DNA of 15,402 bases from Candidatus Pacearchaeota archaeon CG10_big_fil_rev_8_21_14_0_10_32_14 (GCA_002763085.1 PFCY01000009.1:1-15402), one strand, 5' to 3'. Shown: positions 1-6,714, counted from the stretch's first letter. Notes: generated from the letters alone by a model not told the origin. Translations and numbers: made by a program.

Positions 1-45
1 ATTTGACAAAATGTAAACTCTCGCCCTAATACCAAACAAAATCTC
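1..45. repeat. right half of a family A inverted-repeat element, cut by the window start
   Basis: Bases 33-45 (CAAACAAAATCTC) are the exact reverse complement of bases 15360-15372 at the far end of the window. They resemble the right arm of the complete element at 10324-10457, which ends CAAAATCTCA. The preceding stretch has a C-rich patch (TCGCCCT) like the loops of that family. Bases 13-27 also recur exactly at 4898-4912. Only part of the element is visible, so its left arm cannot be checked. Confidence 0.5.
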
Positions 46-114
46 TATTATAAATAAATTAATTTTTGTAATATGGGATGAAGCCTATGTGGAGATAAGG
101 CATTGTTTAGAAAG

Positions 115-123
115 TTTTAAAAA
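115..123 (+). promoter_or_regulatory. TATA-like box of the LSm gene
   Basis: TTTTAAAAA is centred 25 bases before the ATG at 144. This is the spacing expected if transcription starts at or next to the start codon, giving a leaderless mRNA. A second AT-rich box (TTATAAATA, 49-57) lies further upstream and could give a longer leader. Confidence 0.5.
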
Positions 124-143
124 CAACCAATTTATCTCGTGGT

Positions 144-389
144 ATGGTAAACGGAATTGAAAGACCCTTGGATTTGCTTAACAACTCTAAAGGTAAAGAA
201 GTCTTAGTGCATTTGAAAGGTGACAAGCAGTTTGTTGGCACTCTGCTCGCGTTTGATATCCATATCAACTTGGTATTAGATAACACCAAAGAAATGCAAA
301 ACAATGAAATGAGAAGAAATATTGGTCTTACGTTTTTACGAGGAGATACGATAATCTTCATTTCGCCAGCTTCTTCAACATCAAAGTAA
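144..389 (+). CDS. archaeal Sm-like (LSm) RNA-binding protein
   Basis: This 81-residue protein has the size and two-part signature of archaeal Sm/LSm proteins. The Sm1 segment runs over about residues 6-40 (ending in the LLAFDIHINLVLDN pattern). The Sm2 segment is near residues 66-75 (RGDTIIFISP). The family forms six- or seven-membered rings that bind U-rich single-stranded RNA and act in RNA processing and turnover. The start is supported by a TATA-like box 25 bases upstream; the leader appears to be absent. The gene stands alone, with its own promoter before RNase Z downstream. In many archaea LSm precedes the L37e ribosomal protein gene, which is not seen here. The family call is secure; the RNA partners are unknown. 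Confidence 0.93.
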   Translation: MVNGIERPLDLLNNSKGKEVLVHLKGDKQFVGTLLAFDIHINLVLDNTKEMQNNEMRRNIGLTFLRGDTIIFISPASSTSK

Positions 390-398
390 GAAGTTGAC

Positions 399-413
399 TT
401 CTATTTTATTTTA
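399..413 (+). terminator. T-rich tract after the LSm gene
   Basis: The tract TTCTATTTTATTTTA begins about 10 bases after the LSm stop codon. Archaeal termination commonly uses oligo-T runs without a hairpin. In such an AT-rich genome this assignment is weak. Confidence 0.35.
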
Positions 414-444
414 GAATGTTACATGTAATTGGGATTGGAGTTAG

Positions 445-456
445 TTTCTTAAACTC
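445..456 (+). promoter_or_regulatory. TATA-like box of the RNase Z gene
   Basis: TTTCTTAAACTC is centred about 25 bases before the ATG at 475, consistent with a leaderless transcript separate from LSm. Confidence 0.42.
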
Positions 457-474
457 TTAATTCTTCTTTCTTAC

Positions 475-1383
475 ATGACATCGCGAATCAATTTAACTTT
501 TTTAGGAACGGGAGATTCTGTACCTACCGATAGGCGTAATCATCCGGGGATACTCCTTGATTTTGACGGAGAACATATCCTTTTTGATTGTGGTGAAGGA
601 ACTCAAAGACAATTCAGGAAAGCTCACATAAATCCTTCAAGTGTTACTAGAATTTTTATTTCACATTGGCATGGTGATCATATTCTCGGTTTGCCAGGAC
701 TTTTGCAGACATTGAGTTTAACGGGACATCAAAAAACACTTAAGATATACGGACCAAAAAATTCAAAGTTATATCTTTATAGGATGCTCGAGTCGTTTGC
801 TTTTGTTGATAAATTTTTAATTGAACTTGTTGAAGTGACTAAACCTGGAATTGTTGTTGATGAAAAAGATTTTAGAATTGAAGCTGAAATGATGGAACAT
901 GGAACACCTTGTCTTGCATATAAGTTCATTAAAAAAGGACATAGACGTATAGATAAAAATAAATTATCTAAATACAAAATTAAAGAAGGAAAACACCTAG
1001 CTAATCTTAAAGAAGGAAAAGACATTACATACGACGGGAAAAAATACAAAGCAAAAGATTTGATTTACGAAGATGAAGATGTCAGCGTTTCAATTGTAAT
1101 GGATACAAAATTTAACAATAAAATTATTCCTTTTGTTAAAGAGAGTGATGTTTTAATAATTGAATGTACTTTTGGAAACGATTTAGTAGAAAAAGCCATT
1201 GATCATAAACATATGACAAGCAAACAAGTTGGTGAGATTTCAAAAAAAGCAAAAGTCAAGAAAACATACTTGACTCACATCTCTTCTCGTTATGAAACTA
1301 ATTTGAATCAAATTCTTGATGAAGTAAAAAAAGTCTTCAAAAATGTCGAATTGGCAAAAGAGCTTGGAAGTATTGATGTGTAA
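475..1383 (+). CDS. rnz: ribonuclease Z (tRNA 3'-end processing endonuclease)
   Basis: This 302-residue metallo-beta-lactamase-fold protein has the length of the short RNase Z form. RNase Z cuts pre-tRNA after the discriminator base so that CCA can be added. Visible signatures are FDCGEGTQRQ (about 37-46), the zinc motif HWHGDH (H64, H66, D68, H69), H142 in the MEHGTPCLAYKF segment, D210 (VMDT in place of the usual SGDT), H246 (KHMT) and H268 (LTHISSRY). A lysine-rich stretch at about 153-195 lies where the flexible tRNA-binding arm is expected. The gene fits its surroundings, because both tRNA genes in the window lack an encoded CCA. The start is supported by TATA spacing and by the typical opening INLTFLGTGDSVPT. 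Confidence 0.95.
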   Translation: MTSRINLTFLGTGDSVPTDRRNHPGILLDFDGEHILFDCGEGTQRQFRKAHINPSSVTRIFISHWHGDHILGLPGLLQTLSLTGHQKTLKIYGPKNSKLYLYRMLESFAFVDKFLIELVEVTKPGIVVDEKDFRIEAEMMEHGTPCLAYKFIKKGHRRIDKNKLSKYKIKEGKHLANLKEGKDITYDGKKYKAKDLIYEDEDVSVSIVMDTKFNNKIIPFVKESDVLIIECTFGNDLVEKAIDHKHMTSKQVGEISKKAKVKKTYLTHISSRYETNLNQILDEVKKVFKNVELAKELGSIDV

Positions 1384-1397
1384 CGACAATCGAAATT

Positions 1398-1406
1398 CTT
1401 AAATAT
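1398..1406 (+). promoter_or_regulatory. TATA-like box that favours the start at 1427
   Basis: CTTAAATAT is centred at about 1402, which is 25 bases before the ATG at 1427 but only 13 before the in-frame ATG at 1415. By the spacing rule seen elsewhere in this window, 1427 is the better start. Confidence 0.45.
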
Positions 1407-1426
1407 GCTTCTTTATGGGAATTATT

Positions 1427-1693
1427 ATGGATAAAGATATTTCGAGTGGATTAGAAGTTGAAGATTGTTCTGTAGCTGGAAAGCATCTAGCACAAGTTGT
1501 CGACGGAGAAACTTTGGATGGTTTAAATGCACATTGCAATAATTGCGGAACACATTATACTCTAAATAAAACTCCAGTCCAAAGACTTGAGGAATCATAT
1601 TATTGGAAGAGAGAAGTTAATCCAAATCCTATTTCTGAAGTGGGAGAGGTTTCTTCAAGACCTGGCGAATACGATAAGCCTTTTGTGGATTAG
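1427..1693 (+). CDS. small CxxC protein of unknown function
   Basis: I do not recognise this protein of 88 residues. From the start at 1427 it opens MDKDISSGLEVEDC and carries a single HCNNCGTHY motif in its middle, a possible half of a zinc site together with the earlier cysteine in EDCS. No signal peptide or membrane segment is visible, and the C-terminal third is polar (YYWKREVNPNPISEVGE). A longer version starting at ATG 1415 adds four residues (MGII), but the TATA-like box lies 25 bases before 1427, so I prefer the shorter form. It sits between RNase Z and tRNA-Arg, with its own promoter. Other possibilities are a rubredoxin-like or zinc-ribbon fragment; a dimer could complete a four-cysteine site. 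Confidence 0.7.
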   Translation: MDKDISSGLEVEDCSVAGKHLAQVVDGETLDGLNAHCNNCGTHYTLNKTPVQRLEESYYWKREVNPNPISEVGEVSSRPGEYDKPFVD

Positions 1694-1722
1694 TTTTTAG
1701 AAGCATGAATAGATTAGAAACA

Positions 1723-1731
1723 TTTTAAATA
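1723..1731 (+). promoter_or_regulatory. TATA-like box of tRNA-Arg
   Basis: TTTTAAATA is centred 28 bases before the first base of the mature tRNA-Arg, placing transcription start a few bases before the tRNA 5' end. Confidence 0.5.
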
Positions 1732-1754
1732 TGATTACTTCTTGATTTTCTAAT

Positions 1755-1829
<75 letters not shown>

Positions 1830-1844
1830 TGAAAATATCTTAAA

Positions 1845-2699
1845 CTAATTATCCACTATACATTTACCTATGTCACAATGATAGCCTTCTATACAACCAT
1901 ATCCCTTATCTAACATCGAATCATAACACTCAAAACAAACCTGTAATTTATCTATTCCTTCATTTGCTGGAGAAGGTATCATTGGATAATCAGGATCAGA
2001 ACGATAATCGAATCCAATATATTCTCCCTTTTCACAAACGGTACAAGACTGATCACAAGAGTTAATATCCGGATTATCTTGAGTTCTATTTAATATAAAA
2101 TCTTTAAATGTAGAATTCCACTTTACACATTTATCAATTAAAGGAAAACAATATTCATCGTTTGCACAATATGAATACATTGCTAAAAATTCACAATGCT
2201 TATCAGTGATTAACTCATTTTTAAGAGAATCCATCCTATCGTCTCCTATTCGATAACCTTTTATTTTACATGTTCCATTATTTAATGCATTACTAAGGTA
2301 ATTTTCAATTTCTTCCCCATCAACAATAATTTTAGAATCAGTTGTTCCGTTAAAGTTGCTTCTAGAACTAGTCTCTATTTCTTTGCCTTTAAGAAGAATT
2401 TTATAATAATCTGAATATTTTTGAAGATCTCCTTTTGGAAATAAACATTCCATTTTTCCATTATTTGGCATATCCTCAATATATTTACAAAAATTACCCT
2501 CAAAACCGGCTATAGTTCTATTCATGCGAGTTTTTGTTAATGGATGTTCAAATTCACAACTATATTGCCCACATGATTTTAATTTGTTTGGAAAATTTAG
2601 GCACTCCTTAACAGATATTTTGGTTAGATAAAAGTATCCAATAATAGATAATACTAAGAGTATGATAATGATGGCTAAACCAATCAACCCTTTTTTCAT
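1845..2699 (-). CDS. membrane-anchored or secreted cysteine-rich protein, function unknown
   Basis: This 284-residue protein begins with two lysines and a hydrophobic helix at about residues 4-25, which acts as a signal peptide or N-terminal anchor. The rest is polar and carries 18 cysteines, several in close sets (NSCDQSCTVCEKG near 212-224, QVCFECYD near 252-259, and YGC, YHC and GKC at the end). An even cysteine number on an exported chain suggests disulfide bonding outside the cell. N-x-S/T sequons (NRT, NGT, NST) are present, which could be glycosylated. I recognise no family. The start is supported by a palindromic TATA box (TTTATAAA, 2722-2729) centred about 26 bases upstream on this strand. 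It is transcribed away from the M29 peptidase gene. Confidence 0.78.
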   Translation of the reverse strand: MKKGLIGLAIIIILLVLSIIGYFYLTKISVKECLNFPNKLKSCGQYSCEFEHPLTKTRMNRTIAGFEGNFCKYIEDMPNNGKMECLFPKGDLQKYSDYYKILLKGKEIETSSRSNFNGTTDSKIIVDGEEIENYLSNALNNGTCKIKGYRIGDDRMDSLKNELITDKHCEFLAMYSYCANDEYCFPLIDKCVKWNSTFKDFILNRTQDNPDINSCDQSCTVCEKGEYIGFDYRSDPDYPMIPSPANEGIDKLQVCFECYDSMLDKGYGCIEGYHCDIGKCIVDN

Positions 2700-2721
2700 A
2701 AGTTTATATGTTTACATTAGT

Positions 2722-2729
2722 TTATAAAT
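2722..2729 (-). promoter_or_regulatory. TATA box of the cysteine-rich protein gene
   Basis: TTTATAAA is a self-complementary TATA box centred about 26 bases before the ATG of the minus-strand gene ending at 2699. Reading the other way it is too far from the M29 gene to be that gene's promoter, which has separate boxes near 2779-2797. Confidence 0.5.
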
Positions 2730-2778
2730 TTTCATCCAGCTTAGTAGTAAAAAAATACATACTCTTTAGAAGATACTT

Positions 2779-2797
2779 TTTTAAACGCATATATTAT
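2779..2797 (+). promoter_or_regulatory. candidate TATA region of the M29 peptidase gene
   Basis: Two overlapping AT-rich boxes, TTTAAACG (2779-2786) and CATATATTA (2789-2797), would set transcription start at about 2808-2817. That fits a leaderless start at ATG 2813, or a leader of about 35 bases for ATG 2849. Confidence 0.35.
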
Positions 2798-2812
2798 CTA
2801 AACTTAAGGGTG

Positions 2813-3925
2813 ATGGATCGAAATCGCCTTAAGGTTTCTAGGTATAAAATGATAGATTTGAGATTAAGAAAACTTGCGCAACTCGCTGTAAAATATAGCG
2901 TTGAAGTTAAAGAAGGAGAAACTGTGATCATATCTGGAGATTCAACTGCAATTCCGTTCTTGACTGAATTATATAAAGCTGTCATTCTTGCAAAAGCGCA
3001 TCCGATTGTTCGAGTTCATTTGCACAATGTCAATGATTTTTTTTACAAGCATGCCACAAAAGATCAGATTGAAAAATTTCCACAGTACTGGATGGACACT
3101 GTTAATCAAGCTCAAGCGTATATCGGTGTTGTTTCTGGAGATAATACTCGTGAGTTAAATAATGTTGATCCGAAAAAAATTTCAGCGAGGAGCAAAGTTA
3201 TACATCCAATTTCAGATTATATCGTTAATACAAGGGAAAAAATCAGAAGAGTGACTATAGCAAATCCTTGTTCTGAATTTATCGCTCAAGAGGCGGATAT
3301 GTCTTTAGATGAATATGAAAAATTTGTATACGGCGCATGTCTAATTGACTGGAAAAAGTATGGAAGGCGACTTGATGTAATAAATAAAGTGTTTGAGAAA
3401 GGTAGAAGTGTTCATCTTATTGGAGAAAATGTAGATTTGAAATTTTCTATTTACGGAAAGAACTGCGTTGCTGATAAAGGCGAAGAGAATATGCCTGGGG
3501 GCGAAGTTTTCATGGCACCAGTTAGAGAAAGCACAAACGGATGGATAAAATTTGAATATCCAGCAATCTATAATGGAAAAGAAGTCACTGATATTTATAT
3601 AAAATTTGAAAACGGAAAAGTTGTTGAAGCTAAAACGTCAAAAAATGAAACCCTTCTAAAAACATTAATCAATATGGATGAGAATGCTTCTTATATAGGA
3701 GAATTCGGCGTCGGATGTAACTTTGGAATAAATAAATTTACAAAAGAACTTTTATTCGACGAGAAAATCGGGGGGACAATTCATCTAGCTCTTGGAATGG
3801 CTTACAAACAAAATGGTGGTGGAAATGATTCAGGACTGCATTGGGACATCGTCAAGGACATGAAGAAGGCAAAGATTATTCTCGATGGAAAAGTCATTCA
3901 AGATAATGGCAAGTGGAAGATTTAG
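2813..3925 (+). CDS. M29-family metallo-aminopeptidase
   Basis: This is a thermophilic-type (AmpS/AmpT/PepS) leucyl aminopeptidase homologue of 370 residues from ATG 2813. These enzymes remove N-terminal residues from peptides using a two-metal centre. The expected metal and catalytic residues are all visible: E231 (GGEVFMAP), E297 (GEFGVG), H324 (IHLALG), Y331 (GMAY), and H343 with D345 (LHWD). The N-terminal half has the Rossmann-like pattern of the family (VIISGDSTAIPF near 38-49). Homologues usually begin at the equivalent of MIDLRLRKLAQ, so ATG 2849 is an alternative start. It has a weak AGGT five bases upstream. The promoter spacing favours 2813. An open frame extends to 2708, but the extra residues are unlike the family. 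The gene is monocistronic and is followed by a family A element. Confidence 0.92.
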   Translation: MDRNRLKVSRYKMIDLRLRKLAQLAVKYSVEVKEGETVIISGDSTAIPFLTELYKAVILAKAHPIVRVHLHNVNDFFYKHATKDQIEKFPQYWMDTVNQAQAYIGVVSGDNTRELNNVDPKKISARSKVIHPISDYIVNTREKIRRVTIANPCSEFIAQEADMSLDEYEKFVYGACLIDWKKYGRRLDVINKVFEKGRSVHLIGENVDLKFSIYGKNCVADKGEENMPGGEVFMAPVRESTNGWIKFEYPAIYNGKEVTDIYIKFENGKVVEAKTSKNETLLKTLINMDENASYIGEFGVGCNFGINKFTKELLFDEKIGGTIHLALGMAYKQNGGGNDSGLHWDIVKDMKKAKIILDGKVIQDNGKWKI

Positions 3926-3949
3926 TATATTCTTCAATATTTTCTATAT

Positions 3950-4145
3950 AGTATCTCCGATGAGTTTTTGTAATTTTTTAGTAGTTTTTTGATTTTTCAT
4001 AAATTCCCACAATAATTCGGCTTTTGCCGAAGAACTCGCGACTTCGCACACCAACACCACACTTACCCCTTACTACAAAGTCGCTCGCCAAAAATTAAGA
4101 TAGGAAAAATCAAAATTAAATTTCTTTATAAATATCGGAGATACT
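3950..4145. repeat. family A element, copy A1 (nested inverted repeat, 196 bp)
   Basis: The ends are a perfect 12-bp inverted repeat (3950-3961 with 4134-4145, AGTATCTCCGAT). Nested inside are a second 12-bp perfect pair (3987-3998 with 4104-4115, TTTTGATTTTTC) and a third 7-bp pair (4038-4044 with 4078-4084, GCGACTT). A compact hairpin TTCGGC-TTTT-GCCGAA lies at 4016-4031. The innermost loop (about 4045-4077) is strikingly C/A-rich and nearly G-free. The left 64 bases are almost identical to copy A2. Six-base direct repeats TCTATA flank the element one base out on each side (3943-3948 and 4147-4152). Its T-rich left arm, 25 bases after the M29 stop codon, may also terminate transcription. 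Confidence 0.75.
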
Positions 4146-4189
4146 GTCTATAACAATAATCTTTATGAATGGACTAAAAAAATAATGTT

Positions 4190-4624
4190 ATGTTAAGAAG
4201 GTTTCAAAATTTGGATGATGCATTGAAGGATTATAATTTTGTGAAATCAACTTTGTTAGAGAGGGGATTGATACTGACTAGAATTGAATCTCGAAGAAGA
4301 ATTAAAAATAAATTAAAGGGGGCAGGAATTCATCCTCATTTAAGGGAATCATTACTTCTTGCGTCGCTCGATTACAAAGCAGGGGGTGGAGTTGTAGAGT
4401 CTCAAGGAGATGAGAAGTGTTTTGATTTTGTTGATACCGTAGAAAAATGGATTGGGAGGGGAAATTATATCTTTGCCAAAACCTATAAAGGTGTCATTAA
4501 AGTTGAAGCCAGACTTTATCAACATGACGATGCTTATTACTATGGACTTGGAGATAATTTCAACCAAGCTTTTATGGATCTTAAAATAAAGATGGACGCT
4601 TCTTACCCCCAATCAAAAAAATAA
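4190..4624 (+). CDS. hypothetical protein, 144 residues
   Basis: I do not recognise this protein. It appears to be a soluble alpha/beta protein. A helical, arginine/lysine-rich N-terminus (residues 1-50, with the basic cluster ESRRRIKNKLKG at about 33-44) is followed by a segment rich in beta-type residues (about 86-125). There is no signal peptide, membrane segment or cysteine pair; the only cysteine is near residue 78. A weak TATA-like TTTATGAA about 25 bases upstream could give a leaderless mRNA. A stronger TTTATAAATA in the right arm of element A1 (about 4125-4134) could start a transcript near 4155. The basic patch would suit nucleic-acid binding, but this is only an impression. Confidence 0.7.
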   Translation: MLRRFQNLDDALKDYNFVKSTLLERGLILTRIESRRRIKNKLKGAGIHPHLRESLLLASLDYKAGGGVVESQGDEKCFDFVDTVEKWIGRGNYIFAKTYKGVIKVEARLYQHDDAYYYGLGDNFNQAFMDLKIKMDASYPQSKK

Positions 4625-4677
4625 AATCGGTTATTTTTTAAAGTATAAGCTTCTCGTTTTTTCATTAAACTATCTTT

Positions 4678-4749
4678 GCGGAGGTGGCACAATGGTACTG
4701 CGTTCGCCTGCAGAGCGAATTTTCGTGGGTTCGATTCCCACCCTCCGCT
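4678..4749 (+). tRNA. tRNA-Cys (anticodon GCA)
   Basis: The cloverleaf has acceptor GCGGAGG/CCTCCGC, a short D stem GCA/TGC, and anticodon stem TTCGC/GCGAA with loop CTGCAGA (anticodon GCA). The variable loop has five bases, and the T stem is GTGGG/CCCAC with loop TTCGATT. The discriminator is T at 4749, the base typical of tRNA-Cys. No intron and no encoded CCA. A TATA-like TTTTTTAAAGTATAAG (about 4632-4648) lies roughly 35-40 bases upstream, implying a short 5' leader. The last ten bases (4741-4750) are repeated at 4909-4918. Confidence 0.97.
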
Positions 4750-4950
4750 TTATTGAATTTAAAGTTGGTGGGAATCTTCGATTCCCGACTCGTGACCTCA
4801 CTCACCGCCACGACCATAAATATTTGAACTTCCACTTTCGTGAAGTCACTCTACTCGAGCCCACGACTTATAATTAGTAAAGAAATTTGTTCAAGTCGTA
4901 AACTCTCGCCCTCCGCTTAAATGTGGGAATCTTCGATTCCCGGCTCATGA
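4741..4950 (+). repeat. imperfect direct repeats derived from or resembling the tRNA-Cys 3' end
   Basis: CCCTCCGCTT, the tRNA-Cys 3' end, occurs at 4741-4750 and again at 4909-4918. Each copy is followed by a 28-base block (4768-4795 and 4923-4950) that matches at 26 of 28 positions. Each block contains the perfect hairpin GGGAATC-TTC-GATTCCC (4770-4786 and 4925-4941). The hairpin looks like the tRNA T arm GTGGG-TTCGATT-CCCAC with AATC inserted. Between the copies lies a C-rich, apparently non-coding stretch with its own 7-bp pair ACGACTT/AAGTCGT (4863-4869 with 4893-4899). I see no convincing gene in 4750-4964; a 61-residue frame there overlaps the tRNA and looks accidental. Confidence 0.7.
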
Positions 4951-4964
4951 TTTAAATTTACAAA

Positions 4965-5300
4965 ATGGAAACAATAAACTGGAACGATTTTGAAAAAGTT
5001 GAATTAAGAGTTGGAACAATCACAAAGGTTGAAGATTTTGCCGAGGCAGAAAAATCTGCGTATAAAATATGGGCGGATTTTGGAGAATACGGAATAAAGA
5101 AATCGAGTGTTCAGATAAAAAAGTTATATTCAAAAGAGGAATTGGTTGGAAAACAGATTGTCGGAGTAATCAATTTCCCATCAAAACAAATTGCGAATTT
5201 TACGAGCGATTTTTTGACGACTGGTTTTCCTGGAGAAGAAGGAGAAGTTATTTTAGCAATTCCCGAAAGAAAAGTTAAAAATGGATCTAAGTTATTTTAA
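4965..5300 (+). CDS. csaA: CsaA-like tRNA-binding-domain protein
   Basis: This 111-residue protein consists of a single OB-fold tRNA-binding domain of the kind found in CsaA, in the C-terminus of methionyl-tRNA synthetase and in EMAP II. Family marks are FEKVELRVGTITKVEDF near the N-terminus, the central VQIKKLY and GKQIVGVINFPSKQI segments, and the late VILAIPERKVKNGSKLF. Its length equals that of stand-alone CsaA, described as a tRNA-binding protein with chaperone-like activity. It is followed after 5 bases by the phosphatase gene, so the two form an operon. Its leader carries a copy of a tRNA-Cys-like 3' end and T-arm hairpin (4909-4950). A TATA-like TTATAATTA at about 4868-4876 could start the transcript near 4898; a closer AT-rich box at 4951-4960 is too near the start codon. 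Confidence 0.9.
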   Translation: METINWNDFEKVELRVGTITKVEDFAEAEKSAYKIWADFGEYGIKKSSVQIKKLYSKEELVGKQIVGVINFPSKQIANFTSDFLTTGFPGEEGEVILAIPERKVKNGSKLF

Positions 5301-5305
5301 GGAAA

Positions 5306-5719
5306 ATGAAAATACTTTTTGTTTGTAAAGCGAATGTTGGAAGAAGCCAAATGGCACAGGCCTTTTTTAATAATTATTCTAAAGATCATTCTTCTATAAG
5401 TGCTGGAACGCAAGTTGGAGAACATGAAGGAGAAAAAATTGGAGAAAATCCTAAAGCTTTGTATGTCTGGGAAGTCATGGATGAAGAAGGAATTGATGTA
5501 AGAGATTATAGAAGAAGTCAATTGAATGAAAATATGCTCAGAGATGCTGATAAAGTTGTAGTGATTACTAATCCTGAATCATGGCCAGATTATCTAAAAA
5601 ATTCTTCAAAGTTAGAATATTGGGATATTGACGATGCGAAGGGAACTGATTATAATTTTCATGTTAAATCAAGAGATGAAGTCAAAATAAGAGTTCAAAA
5701 ATTATTAGAATCGATTTAA
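5306..5719 (+). CDS. low-molecular-weight protein tyrosine phosphatase / ArsC-type phosphatase
   Basis: This 137-residue protein has the LMW-PTP fold signature. The P-loop is C7-x5-R13-S14 (CKANVGRS) immediately after the first beta strand ILFV. A candidate general-acid aspartate lies near D109/D110 (YWDIDDAKGTD), where the family usually has an Asp-Pro. It could dephosphorylate phosphotyrosine proteins or small phosphorylated compounds. The related thioredoxin-type arsenate reductases need extra cysteines, and none is visible beyond C7, so arsenate reduction is unlikely. The start is set by AAGGAAAATG just after the CsaA stop codon, with a GGA Shine-Dalgarno-like element. This suits an internal gene of an operon, unlike the leaderless genes nearby. 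The functional link to CsaA is not known. Confidence 0.88.
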   Translation: MKILFVCKANVGRSQMAQAFFNNYSKDHSSISAGTQVGEHEGEKIGENPKALYVWEVMDEEGIDVRDYRRSQLNENMLRDADKVVVITNPESWPDYLKNSSKLEYWDIDDAKGTDYNFHVKSRDEVKIRVQKLLESI

Positions 5720-6511
5720 TTACTTATGTCCAGTCAACTTTTTTCTATATCGTCTTTCTATTCCGAGAAGAATCATCGCTCCAAGTATTGCTATGATGAA
5801 GACATATACAAACATGTTATTTTTTAAAGATGAGAAATTGTCTTCGTCGTTTGGTTTAAGACCGCCAGTTATTCCTGATGTTTTGCTTGCAGATTCATCT
5901 ATTATTCCAATCGCATTTCCGGTTAACGCCACGTTGCTTCTGGATATCATTGATTTTCCGTCGGCTTGAATTTGTATATTATAAACTCCGCTCGGAGCTA
6001 TCAATCTAAATTCTATGCTTTTCCCAACACCCAAGTCAATTTGTTTTTCACTTGCAGTATTGCCTATAATAATTTTTATTGTTTGAACATAACGTGTATT
6101 TCCTACGTTTGAAATTTTTAGTTTATCTCCAACCAATTCAAAAGTGGCGTCTTCATTCGTCTCTATAACAAAATTTCCTGTAGACTTAGATCCTTTATAT
6201 GTGGCAGATATTATCCAATCGCCGGGAGTTACGATATTCCCTAAATCAATATCAACAAATTCATTAGAGGAAATAGTTTTTTCTATTTTGTTCACTTTTT
6301 TAGCATCTTGGAAGATTATTAAAACTGAGTCATCGATTCGGTTGTTATTCTCATCAAAAAGTGAAACTTTAACATTTATTTTTTCTCCAACACCATAAAT
6401 ATTTTTTGAAGTCTCTATGGAAATTTTGCTAGTAGACTGGGCAGAAATAAATGAAATTAAGAAAATTGATAAAATGATTGATAAAGTAAATAATTGACTC
6501 TTTTTCATCAT
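5720..6511 (-). CDS. secreted beta-sandwich surface protein with C-terminal membrane anchor
   Basis: From the ATG at 6511 this is a 263-residue exported protein. The signal peptide (MMKKSQLFTLSIILSIFLIS, with a likely cut after FISAQ) is followed by two beta-rich regions. The first, about residues 27-115, resembles the Ig-like/MG2-type domain (KNIYGVGEKINVKVSLFDENN). The second runs over about 118-195. A low-complexity segment with TGNAIG and TSGITGGL follows, then one membrane helix at about 231-250 and a basic tail (ERRYRKKLTGHK). The protein is therefore anchored at its C-terminus with the body outside. An open frame extends to a TTG at 6517, but the TATA-like box at 6531-6538 is spaced for 6508-6511. 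The gene diverges from the large surface-protein gene. The specific function is unknown. Confidence 0.82.
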   Translation of the reverse strand: MMKKSQLFTLSIILSIFLISFISAQSTSKISIETSKNIYGVGEKINVKVSLFDENNNRIDDSVLIIFQDAKKVNKIEKTISSNEFVDIDLGNIVTPGDWIISATYKGSKSTGNFVIETNEDATFELVGDKLKISNVGNTRYVQTIKIIIGNTASEKQIDLGVGKSIEFRLIAPSGVYNIQIQADGKSMISRSNVALTGNAIGIIDESASKTSGITGGLKPNDEDNFSSLKNNMFVYVFIIAILGAMILLGIERRYRKKLTGHK

Positions 6512-6530
6512 TTCCAAAGGAGACGATGTT

Positions 6531-6538
6531 ATTTAAAG
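6531..6538 (-). promoter_or_regulatory. TATA-like box of the anchored surface protein gene
   Basis: Read on the minus strand this is CTTTAAAT, centred about 24-26 bases before the paired ATG codons at 6511 and 6508. It supports those starts over TTG 6517. Confidence 0.48.
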
Positions 6539-6556
6539 ATTTTCATTATTAGGGTG

Positions 6557-6714
6557 AGTATCTCCGATGATTTTTTGTAATTTTTTAGTAGTTTTTGATT
6601 TTTCATAAATTCCCACAATTCAGGACTTCGTCCCGAACCCGCCCTTCCACCACCACTGCCCTTCGCCCCAAAATATTAGCTAAACATAAAAATCAGTTAC
6701 CCATCTGAGATACT
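6557..6714. repeat. family A element, copy A2 (nested inverted repeat, 158 bp)
   Basis: The terminal arms pair 6557-6568 with 6703-6714 (11 of 12 bases). A second arm pairs GATTTTTCAT (6597-6606) with ATAAAAATC (6686-6694). A compact hairpin with stem GGAC/GTCC lies at 6623-6633, at the place where A1 has TTCGGC/GCCGAA. The left 63 bases match A1 with one substitution and one single-base gap, while core and right arm differ. The loop has four C runs of three or more (6638-6640, 6642-6644, 6659-6661, 6666-6669). It fills the gap between two divergent surface-protein genes, so it lies between their promoters rather than after a gene. Confidence 0.75.

Noticed and set aside
2708..2812. N-terminal extension of the M29 peptidase frame
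   Set aside because: The extra 35 residues are unlike the family and would overlap the divergent gene's promoter; the TATA boxes lie inside this stretch.
4692..4877. Open frame of 61 codons over tRNA-Cys and the region after it
   Set aside because: It starts inside the tRNA, its residues follow tRNA and hairpin sequence, and it has no promoter at the right spacing.
4951..4960. ATTTAAATTT as the TATA box of the csaA-like gene
   Set aside because: It is only about 10 bases before the start codon, so transcription would begin inside the gene; the box near 4868-4876 is more plausible.
5306..5719. Arsenate reductase function for the phosphatase
   Set aside because: Only the P-loop cysteine is present; the additional redox cysteines of ArsC are missing.
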